The position numbers and the translations under genes were made by a program. Below the pieces are notes generated by a model, which saw only the letters and a list, made by a program, of their open reading frames with translations, was not told the DNA's origin and ran no database searches. 64,000 bases of DNA from an uncultured Faecalibacterium sp. (GTDB lineage Bacteria; Bacillota; Clostridia; Oscillospirales; Ruminococcaceae): the NCBI GenBank assembly GCA_900539945.1, contig UQDV01000003.1, forward strand, positions 77,801 to 141,800, in the 5' to 3' direction. Shown in pieces: positions 57,821 to 64,000 of this stretch. Each line of letters starts with the position of its first letter. Position 1 is the first letter of the stretch.

Positions 57821-58672
57821 ATGCCCGAACTGACCGACATTTCCGTGATCCGTGCCCTGTGCGAAAAATACGATTTTGCGCTCTCCAAGGGCTTTGGACA
57901 GAACTTCATCATCAATCCGGGCATCCCCACCAAGATCGTGGATGCCAGTGGGGTGGACAAGCGCTACGGCGTCATCGAGATCGGCCCCGGCATCGGTGTG
58001 CTGACCAAAGAGCTGGCCAAGCGTGCCGCCAAGGTGGTGTCCATTGAGGTGGACGAGCGCCTGCCGCCGCTGCTGGCCGAGACCATGGCCGGGGTGGACA
58101 ACTTCAAACTGGTGCTGCAGGACGTGCTGAAGGTGGACCTGAAAGCCCTCATTGCGGCAGAGTTCCCGGGCATGCCGGTGGCCGTGTGCGCCAACCTGCC
58201 CTATTACATCACCAGCCCCATCGTCATGAAGCTGCTGGGGGACCGCCTGCCCATCGAGAGCCTGACCGTGATGGTGCAGAAGGAAGCCGCCGACCGCTTG
58301 GCCGCCGTGCCCGGCACCCGGGCTTCCAGTGCCATCAGCTGTGCAGTGAACTACTACGCCGCCTCCAGGCTGATGTTCACCGCTGCGCCGGGCAGCTTTT
58401 ACCCGGCCCCCAAGGTCACCAGCGCCGTGGTGCGCATGGACATCCGCCCCACCCCCGCCGTGCAGGTGGAGGACGAGGACGGCTACTTTGCACTGATCCG
58501 TGCGGCCTTTGGCCAGCGCCGCAAGACTGCGGCCAACGCCATTGCAGGCGGCCTGAACCTGCCCAAGGAAAAGGTCATTGCCGCCATCGAGGCGTCCGGG
58601 TTCGACGCCCGCATCCGCCCCGAGGCCCTTACCCTGTCCGACTTTGCAAAGATCCAGCAGGCCCTTGCCTGA
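57821..58672 (+). CDS. rsmA: 16S rRNA (adenine-N6,N6)-dimethyltransferase
   Basis: RsmA (KsgA) dimethylates two adenines at the 3-prime end of 16S rRNA; its loss is known to give kasugamycin resistance. The 283-residue product has KGFGQNFIINPG, the SAM-binding VIEIGPGIGVLTKELAKRA, the acidic IEVDERL, CANLPYYITSPIVMKL (NLPY catalytic motif) and GSFYPAPKVTSAVV. ATG 57821 is chosen because AAAGGA overlaps the earlier ATG at 57812. Confidence 0.95.
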   Translation: MPELTDISVIRALCEKYDFALSKGFGQNFIINPGIPTKIVDASGVDKRYGVIEIGPGIGVLTKELAKRAAKVVSIEVDERLPPLLAETMAGVDNFKLVLQDVLKVDLKALIAAEFPGMPVAVCANLPYYITSPIVMKLLGDRLPIESLTVMVQKEAADRLAAVPGTRASSAISCAVNYYAASRLMFTAAPGSFYPAPKVTSAVVRMDIRPTPAVQVEDEDGYFALIRAAFGQRRKTAANAIAGGLNLPKEKVIAAIEASGFDARIRPEALTLSDFAKIQQALA

Positions 58673-58690
58673 CCGGACTGCAAACAGAAA

Positions 58691-58724
58691 GCCCTGCCGC
58701 TGAAAATCAAGCGGCAGGGCTTTT
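58691..58724. terminator. Terminator between convergent genes
   Basis: GCCCTGCCGCT pairs with AGCGGCAGGGC around GAAAATCA, followed by TTTT on the plus strand. On the minus strand a TTTCTGTTTG follows. Confidence 0.88.
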
Positions 58725-58734
58725 ATGCTGTCGG

Positions 58735-61614
58735 TTATTGCGGCTGCTCCGCAGACGGTTCGTAGCGGAAGCGCTGCAGGGTCTGCTCCAGTGCGTTCAG
58801 GTCCACCGGCTTGGACAGGTGGGCGTTCATGCCGGCATCCAGGCTCTTCTTGACGTCCTCGGCAAAAGCGTTGGCTGTCATGGCGATGATGGGAATGGTC
58901 CGGCCCAGCGGGTTTGCACCGCTGCGAATCGTCCGGGTGGCTTCGTAGCCGTCCATGCCGGGCATCTGTACGTCCATCAGGATGGCGTCGTACTCGCCGG
59001 GGGCCACGGTCCGGAATTTCTCCACGACCTCGACACCGTCGCGGCAGATGGTGCAGGAAGCGCCCCGCATCTCCAGCAGGGACTGCAGGATCTCGGCGTT
59101 GATCTCGTTGTCCTCGGCGCAGAGAAAGCGCATCCCGTGCAGCGACGGGCTGTCCTGCGCCGGGGCAGGGCAGACGGCGGGTGCTGCCTGCACCGTTTCT
59201 TCGCAGATCTTGAAGTCCAGCACCACCTCGAAGCGGGTGCCCTTGCCCAGCTGGCTTTGCAGCGTGATGACACCGCCCATCATGTCCACGATGTTCTTGG
59301 TGATGGCCATGCCCAGACCGGTGCCCTGCACCTTGTTGGTCACCGAATTCTCGGCCCGGCTGAAGGACTCGTAAATGTGCTTCTGGAACGCTTCGCTCAT
59401 GCCGATGCCGTTGTCGGTAACGGTGAACTTGTAGCGGGCATAGTGGCCGCTGCGGAGGATCTCCTCCACATTCAGCGAGATGCTGCCGCCATGGCCGGTG
59501 TACTTGACCGCATTGGACAGGATGTTGAGCAGTACCTGCCGCAGGCGGGTGGCGTCGCCTTCCACATTCTCGTGGAGCAGGTCGTGGACCTGTACGGTGA
59601 ACTGCTGGTCCCGCAGCACGGCCTGCTGGCGGATCACGCTGTCCACCTGCGCGATCTGCTCGGCCATGCGGAAGGGCTGGATGTTCAGGGTGGCCTTGCC
59701 GCTTTCGATCTTGCTCATGTCCAGGATCTCGTTGATGAGGTTCAGCAGATGCCGGCTGGCGGTCTTCAACTTGTCAATGTAGCCCTGCAGCTTGCCCGGG
59801 TTTTGCAGGTCGTTTTCCATCAGGCTGGCCAGGCCCACGATGGCGTTCATCGGGGTACGGATGTCGTGAGACACATTGCTCAGGAAGGTGGTCTTGGCCA
59901 AGCTGGCGCTCTCCGCCTGCTGCAGGGCCGCCCGCAGCTCTTGTTGGCTTTCCTGCAATTTCTGGTTCAGCTTCCGGGCCTGCCGGGCGGCTTCCTTGGC
60001 GTTTGCCTCAGCGATGCGCGACCGGCGCAGCGAGACAAGGATGACCGCCAGGATCATCCCGAAGAAGGTGATCAGCATCACGGAGGCTACAAGAAAATTA
60101 TCCTTTACAAAGTCGGTCACGGTCACCTTTTCCAGCGAGGCCTCGTACATGGGCAGCGCACCCGTCAGCATGGAGGCCGGGATCGTGCGCAGGGTCTTGT
60201 TCAGGATCGACATCAGGGTGACATCTCCGCGTGCCACGGCAAAAGAGACATTGCCGTCCTGCGTGAGGAAAACGCTGTGGAGCCTTTTGTCCTCACGGTA
60301 CTTCGCAACCTCGCCGGATTCGGCAAGCAGGCAGTCGTTTTCGCCGCTGCGCACGGCTGCCTCGGCATCCTTCAGGGAATCGTACTCGACGATGTTCCAG
60401 TCCGGATAGCAGTAAGAAACGTACCATTTCAGCAGCAGGTCATCCTTCAGCAGAGCAACGGTGTTTGCATGGTTCTCGTTGAAGGAATTCTGCGCCGTGA
60501 CCGCCGCCATGTTCAGGGTCAGGACCGTGTTGGACAGAACGAAGTTGTTCTCTTCCGCTACATAGGGGTTCTGGGCAAAATGGAAAATGAGGTCGATCTG
60601 GCCGTCTTTCAAGGCCTGGACCTCCTCTTCCATGGAATCATACCCGACCAGTGAAAAATCCAGCTTCTGGTTGCTGATGCTGTCGGATGCAAAGGCGATG
60701 TAGTCGTTGATCACCCCCACCAGCTGCCCGCTCTCCGGCACATAGGTACTGATGCCGGCATCGCTGGTCAGAAAACCGATCCGGATGTCTCCATGCTGCG
60801 TGACCCAGTCCTGTTCCTCACGGGACAGCACAGGCGTATAGGAGGCAGAAAGATACCGCTGGTGCAGCTCGTCGGCGTAAAACGGCTTGTCGAATTCCAT
60901 CTTGCGCATGGCGTGATCCAGCTCTTCCTTCAGGTCCTGCCGGGTCCTGCTGATGGCAAAGTAGATGTCGGAGCCGCCGGTCTGGGCAATGGCAGACATG
61001 CCGTATTCCACCCAGCCAGGCGTCTCGGTGGAAATGACGCAGTCGATCTCGCGGTCCTGCGCCTGCTGCTTGTCCTGCTCGAAGCTGTTGGACCACACAT
61101 ATTGCAGATGCAGGCCGTGATCCTCCTCCCATTGATAGAACTGGGCGGCCTGCACGCTGGTTTTCAGCAGGGCGATGCGTTTGCCGTTCAGAGTGCGCAG
61201 GTTCGAGGCCGAAATGTCCGTGTGGGCCAGGTCGGCATACAGATAATAGATTTCCCGGCCCATCGGCAGCTCACTGAACAGCATGTCCTGTGCACGGTCC
61301 TCGGTGTAGGAAACACCAGCCATCAGGTCGATCTCGCCGTTTTTCATCATCTGGAGCAGGTCCGACCAGCCGGCCTTGACATATTCATAGGTCCAGCCGG
61401 TGTATGCCGCGACCGACTGCTCGTATTCGTAGGCATAGCCGCTGCGCTCGCCGTTCTTGCCCGTGATATTGTAGGCGTCCTCATACCAGCCCACACGCAC
61501 CACTTTTGACGCGGCTTGCGCTGCGTGTGCAGGAAGCGGCAGCAGCGCAAGCAGGCACGCCAGCGCTGCCAGAAGGCAAGCCCATCGGCGCAGATTCACC
61601 CTGATCTGACACAT
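58735..61614 (-). CDS. BvgS-like hybrid sensor histidine kinase
   Basis: The 959-residue protein has a signal segment (about 7-34), two tandem SBP_bac_3 periplasmic binding domains (about 40-265 and 275-500; the second starts DIRIGFLTSDAGIS), and a membrane helix (about 522-545). A coiled-coil linker follows. The HisKA domain has H583 in NVSHDIRTPMNAI, the HATPase has LRQVLLNILSNAVKYT, DNGIGM and GTGLGMAIT, and the C-terminal receiver has D881 in ILMDVQMPGMDGYEA. It probably senses amino-acid-like ligands outside the cell. No separate response regulator with a DNA-binding domain is adjacent. GAGGAGAG lies 6 nt before ATG 61614, preferred to a TTG at 61620. Confidence 0.93.
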   Translation of the reverse strand: MCQIRVNLRRWACLLAALACLLALLPLPAHAAQAASKVVRVGWYEDAYNITGKNGERSGYAYEYEQSVAAYTGWTYEYVKAGWSDLLQMMKNGEIDLMAGVSYTEDRAQDMLFSELPMGREIYYLYADLAHTDISASNLRTLNGKRIALLKTSVQAAQFYQWEEDHGLHLQYVWSNSFEQDKQQAQDREIDCVISTETPGWVEYGMSAIAQTGGSDIYFAISRTRQDLKEELDHAMRKMEFDKPFYADELHQRYLSASYTPVLSREEQDWVTQHGDIRIGFLTSDAGISTYVPESGQLVGVINDYIAFASDSISNQKLDFSLVGYDSMEEEVQALKDGQIDLIFHFAQNPYVAEENNFVLSNTVLTLNMAAVTAQNSFNENHANTVALLKDDLLLKWYVSYCYPDWNIVEYDSLKDAEAAVRSGENDCLLAESGEVAKYREDKRLHSVFLTQDGNVSFAVARGDVTLMSILNKTLRTIPASMLTGALPMYEASLEKVTVTDFVKDNFLVASVMLITFFGMILAVILVSLRRSRIAEANAKEAARQARKLNQKLQESQQELRAALQQAESASLAKTTFLSNVSHDIRTPMNAIVGLASLMENDLQNPGKLQGYIDKLKTASRHLLNLINEILDMSKIESGKATLNIQPFRMAEQIAQVDSVIRQQAVLRDQQFTVQVHDLLHENVEGDATRLRQVLLNILSNAVKYTGHGGSISLNVEEILRSGHYARYKFTVTDNGIGMSEAFQKHIYESFSRAENSVTNKVQGTGLGMAITKNIVDMMGGVITLQSQLGKGTRFEVVLDFKICEETVQAAPAVCPAPAQDSPSLHGMRFLCAEDNEINAEILQSLLEMRGASCTICRDGVEVVEKFRTVAPGEYDAILMDVQMPGMDGYEATRTIRSGANPLGRTIPIIAMTANAFAEDVKKSLDAGMNAHLSKPVDLNALEQTLQRFRYEPSAEQPQ

Positions 61615-61719
61615 AAACAACTCTCCTCACAGAAATCCTCTGGGTTTGTCCGCCGTCAAGGCTGCTGCCGCAGGCTCCGCGCCGGGAATCAGACGGCATT
61701 TCTGCATAATATTATTTCA

Positions 61720-61748
61720 ATTATAGCGCTGCAAACCCCGCCTTGCAA
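61720..61748 (-). promoter_or_regulatory. Promoter of the hybrid kinase gene
   Basis: On the minus strand TTGCAA (61748-61743), a 17-bp spacer and TATAAT (61725-61720) lie about 105 bp ahead of the start codon. Confidence 0.65.
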
Positions 61749-61940
61749 GCGGTTTTATCGGTTTGATACGGCCAAAACGCTGCCGGCGGGGCACTGCGCC
61801 CGCAGCCCGCACCGGCGCGGCATGGCTCTGCCTGCCGGAACATGCCTGCTGCTGCACAGCCCGGGAAACGAACCGTTGAACGAACAGGAAAAAAGTGCTC
61901 ACGCTGCCCGACGCTTCCCATCTGAGAACACGAGTGGATA

Positions 61941-61969
61941 TTGACAATTTGCGTGGTTTCTGCTATCCT
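61941..61969 (+). promoter_or_regulatory. Promoter of tRNA-Thr
   Basis: TTGACA (61941-61946), a 17-bp spacer and TATCCT (61964-61969). The rest of the 61749-62040 stretch shows no gene. Confidence 0.6.
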
Positions 61970-62042
61970 ATAAACCAGTGATTTGTCACAGGCGGAAGGC
62001 GTTATCAATCGGCAGACCGCCCTTCGGAAAACAATAAAATAA

Positions 62043-62117
62043 GCTGGTGTGGCGCAATGGCAGCGCAACTGATTTGTAATCAGTGGGTTGCAGGTTCAAC
62101 TCCTGTCACCAGCTCCA
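62043..62117 (+). tRNA. tRNA-Thr (anticodon UGU)
   Basis: The acceptor stem GCTGGTG/CACCAGC is perfect. The anticodon arm is ACTGA-TTTGTAA-TCAGT with anticodon TGT. The T-arm is GCAGG-TTCAACT-CCTGT. The discriminator is T and CCA is encoded. It decodes ACA and, by wobble, other ACN codons. Confidence 0.95.
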
Positions 62118-62122
62118 AGAAA

Positions 62123-62157
62123 AACCGCTCGGGAACATTGATTTCCGGGCGGTTTTT
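62123..62157 (+). terminator. Terminator after tRNA-Thr
   Basis: AAAAACCGCTCGG pairs with CCGGGCGGTTTTT around an 11-nt loop. Confidence 0.85.
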
Positions 62158-62219
62158 CCATGGGGCGAGTTTGTTGGAGAGATTGGTGCAGAAATTGCGA
62201 TAAAATCTGTTGCAGATGG

Positions 62220-62248
62220 TTGACAAACTGCTTTGCGCGTGGTAATAT
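62220..62248 (+). promoter_or_regulatory. Promoter of tRNA-Tyr
   Basis: TTGACA (62220-62225), a 17-bp spacer and TAATAT (62243-62248), about 37 bp before the tRNA. Confidence 0.65.
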
Positions 62249-62284
62249 ATACAGGCAGTCCGCGCAGCGGGCACAAAAGAATAT

Positions 62285-62369
62285 GGGCGTGTTCCCGAGT
62301 GGCCAATGGGGACAGACTGTAAATCTGCTGCTTTCAGCTTCGGTGGTTCGAATCCACCCGCGCCCACCA
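62285..62369 (+). tRNA. tRNA-Tyr (anticodon GUA)
   Basis: The acceptor stem GGGCGTG pairs with CGCGCCC (one G-U). The anticodon arm is CAGA-CTGTAAA-TCTG with anticodon GTA. A long variable arm of the class II type follows (GCTGCTTTCAGCTTC). The T-arm is GGTGG-TTCGAAT-CCACC. The discriminator is A and CCA is encoded. It borders the mobilizable element to its right. Confidence 0.95.
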
Positions 62370-62375
62370 AACAAG

Positions 62376-62419
62376 AAAAATCCGAACCTATTTCCGATTG
62401 GAGAAGGGTTCGGATTTTT
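62376..62419 (+). terminator. Terminator after tRNA-Tyr
   Basis: AAAAATCCGAACC pairs with GGTTCGGATTTTT around a 17- to 18-nt loop. Confidence 0.88.
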
Positions 62420-62521
62420 CGTTTTCTTCGGGTACAACAACGAAGGTTCCTGTGGACGGCACAAAACTCCGATACCTTGTCACAGACCGTAAGCCAATAA
62501 CAAGATTTGGAGGGTATGATT

Positions 62522-62773
62522 ATGAAGTACGATGAAAGAGCCTGCAAGTTTAACATGGATACCGGGTGTGTGGAGTTGACTCTCCAAGATGGGAGAAAAA
62601 TTTCCATCGGCTGCACCGGGGTCGAGGATGCACTGAATGTGACTATGGCACAGCAGACGGAATTGGACTACCTTATCTACAATGACCCGCTGGGATATGC
62701 GGATTTGATTCTGAACGGTGACCCGGAGGAGTACTTAAAGAATGTGACCGGAAGCCATGGGTTAGAAGATTAA
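62522..62773 (+). CDS. Small protein typical of gut mobile elements
   Basis: The 83-residue protein starts MKYDERACKFNMDTGCVELTLQDGRKISIGC and contains QQTELDYLIYNDPLGYADLILNGDPEEYL. I remember very similar short proteins in conjugative or mobilizable elements of Clostridia (a DUF6061-type family, from memory), but no function is known. GGAGG lies 8 nt before ATG 62522; an ATG at 62516 is too close. It is the first gene of the element beside tRNA-Tyr and is followed by a hairpin at 62787-62812. Confidence 0.65.
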   Translation: MKYDERACKFNMDTGCVELTLQDGRKISIGCTGVEDALNVTMAQQTELDYLIYNDPLGYADLILNGDPEEYLKNVTGSHGLED

Positions 62774-62786
62774 GGGCAAAAAAATA

Positions 62787-62812
62787 AGAGGTGTGCCCAA
62801 CTGGACACACCT
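62787..62812. terminator. Hairpin between convergent mobile-element genes
   Basis: GAGGTGTG pairs with CACACCTC around a 10-nt loop. The T-run is weak. Confidence 0.6.
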
Positions 62813-62871
62813 CGGTGAGATACATCTATGTAAGGCAGGGCGTTCCTTTCATCGGGAGCGTCCTGCTGTTT

Positions 62872-63048
62872 TTATGCTGCAACAGGCAAGGCTTGTAGAG
62901 CTTCCTGCTCTTTCAGCCACTTCTCATATTCACGCTGGCCTTCCTCGCTGTTGAAAAAATCAACCATGGAGGGATAGAAACAACGCGCCAACGCCTTGAT
63001 TGCTTCATCCGGGTAGCCGGATTTGTTTGACTTCTTCTTTTTGTTCAA
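62872..63048 (-). CDS. Small protein downstream of the relaxase
   Basis: The 58-residue product is basic at the start (NKKKKSNKSGYPDEAIKAL) and has a helical acidic second half (FFNSEEGQREYEKWLKEQEALQ). CGGAGG lies 7 nt before a TTG start at 63048, which is preferred to the frame's earlier ATG (63069) because that one lies inside the relaxase gene end. It follows the relaxase by 17 bp on the same strand. I do not recognise its family; an accessory mobilization or control role is possible. Confidence 0.5.
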   Translation of the reverse strand: MNKKKKSNKSGYPDEAIKALARCFYPSMVDFFNSEEGQREYEKWLKEQEALQALPVAA

Positions 63049-63065
63049 ATGGTATCCTCCGAAAC

Positions 63066-64000
63066 TCAAAGTTCCATATCCTGCCCACGCTTACGGTTTT
63101 GCTGCGGCACATTCATGGTGTGCTCCTGCTTGGGGGCAAGAATCTTTTCCAGAAAGCCACGCACCAGTTCGGGCGCACGGTGGAGAGCATCCAGATAGGG
63201 TTTCACGTCGTACCACAGGTCGTGGTACTTGTTGCTCCAACGAATGGCTTCCTTCTTGGCGGTGGAAAGTTCTTCTTTCAAGCGGCGGTTCTCCACATCC
63301 ATCATATAGCCGTGGTCGGCCTGTTTTTTCAGCTTGGAGAATTCTTCTTCGGTCAGCGAGTAGTTACCGAGAAAGGTGCGCTTGCCGATATAATCAAGAT
63401 CGCGCGCATGAATGAGGGCTTCTTTCGTGAGCGTGGCCTTTTTCTGCACAGCGGCAAGTTCCTTCTCCTTTTTGGAGAGGGTCTGACTGGTTTTGGCAAG
63501 CGACTGCGCCTTTTGGTCGGCTTGGGCGGTCAGGCTGTCCAGCCGCTCCTGCTCCCGCTGGACTTTGAACTGCGTGACAGTCAGGTGTTCTTCGGTACTG
63601 CCGCGCTCGCCGCGGTCTACATCGGTATACCCGGCGTTGCGCATATAGTGGAAGAAATCGTCTTGCAGGATGCTGTATGACTTCTTCAGGACTGGTTTGC
63701 CGTTCTTTTGCAGGACGGGCTTTCCGGCATCGTCCAGCAGAGGCTTAGATGCCCACTTCTTACTCCGGCTGACCTGCATGACAGTCTCCTTTACGGTACC
63801 GACCAGTGCCTTGTCCTTGCAGCGTTTCGACCACAGGATTTGCTTTTCCACCACAGGCACATAGACCACATGGAGGTGGTAGTGGTAGATCTCCCGGCCT
63901 AGTGCCTCGGTCATGGCACGGTTGATTTCATCGGCGTGCATGACAGCCGAGAGAATATACTGCTCACCGCCCACGATTTGAACGGCTGCTTTGTAGGCAT
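63066..64000 (-). CDS. MobV/Pre-type relaxase, C-terminal part
   Basis: This is a plasmid recombination/mobilization protein (Mob_Pre family) that nicks DNA at an origin of transfer. The open frame runs past the right edge, so the true start is outside. Visible motifs are the His-Asp-Glu part VMHADEIN and the metal-binding YHYHLHVVYVPVVEKQILWSKR, then a charged region and a long coiled coil (Lys/Gln/Glu-rich). Internal ATG-led frames within it are not the start. It marks a mobilizable element, probably integrated near tRNA-Tyr. Confidence 0.8.
   Translation of the reverse strand, partial: AYKAAVQIVGGEQYILSAVMHADEINRAMTEALGREIYHYHLHVVYVPVVEKQILWSKRCKDKALVGTVKETVMQVSRSKKWASKPLLDDAGKPVLQKNGKPVLKKSYSILQDDFFHYMRNAGYTDVDRGERGSTEEHLTVTQFKVQREQERLDSLTAQADQKAQSLAKTSQTLSKKEKELAAVQKKATLTKEALIHARDLDYIGKRTFLGNYSLTEEEFSKLKKQADHGYMMDVENRRLKEELSTAKKEAIRWSNKYHDLWYDVKPYLDALHRAPELVRGFLEKILAPKQEHTMNVPQQNRKRGQDMEL

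Overview
The window looks like chromosomal DNA of a Gram-positive gut anaerobe of the Oscillospiraceae, most likely Faecalibacterium. The reasons are high GC, strong Shine-Dalgarno sites, TTGACA/TATAAT promoters with mostly 17-bp spacers, two T-box leaders, clostridial gene orders and short dispersed repeats that begin at stop codons. The genus is inferred from remembered gene content, not from a search.

Layout. 1-1215 (minus): rpmG-secE-nusG-rplK, cut by the left edge. 1.5-7.6 kb: ddl, murI, a DUF1934 gene, argS, dus and an HD nucleotidase. 7.8-10.2 kb: a large YfhO-type membrane protein. 10.2-13.7 kb: a probable tryptophan T-box and a TrpXYZ-type ABC transporter. 14-18.7 kb (minus): small genes, tatD, an EamA transporter and metG under a Met T-box. 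18.7-21.5 kb: a repeat element, a Dabb protein, three small membrane proteins (two are tandem duplicates that share their promoter), an unexplained transcription unit of about 650 nt made only of mini-ORFs, and a DUF2798 remnant. 22-28 kb: the F1Fo ATP synthase operon B-E-F-A-G-D-C. It has no separate delta gene; a delta C-terminal domain is fused to the N-terminus of alpha.

28-34.6 kb: an SPFH protein with an RHH partner, an LCP protein, a secreted protein, a polysaccharide co-polymerase/tyrosine kinase/phosphatase set, and a SARP-type response regulator whose phosphoacceptor Asp is Asn. 34.7-38 kb: apbE, a DUF3783 gene, DAHP synthase and YbaK. 38.2-50.7 kb: a 6S-like RNA candidate followed by a one-directional purine operon, purE-F-M-N-(PurO-type IMP cyclohydrolase)-(stand-alone AICAR formyltransferase)-D-L-B; purC is absent. 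50.8-58.7 kb: rsuA, a PucR/CdaR regulator, ftsE-ftsX-EnvC-like hydrolase, a 35-residue membrane peptide, a CtpA protease and rsmA. 58.7-61.6 kb (minus): a BvgS-like hybrid kinase. 62.0-62.4 kb: tRNA-Thr(UGU) and tRNA-Tyr(GUA). From about 62.5 kb a mobilizable element with a MobV relaxase runs off the right edge.

The most unusual features are the delta-alpha ATP synthase fusion, the mini-ORF/noncoding transcript at 20.4-21.1 kb, the duplicated small membrane proteins, and the stop-codon-anchored repeats that carry terminator hairpins. No CRISPR array, defence island or prophage was found.
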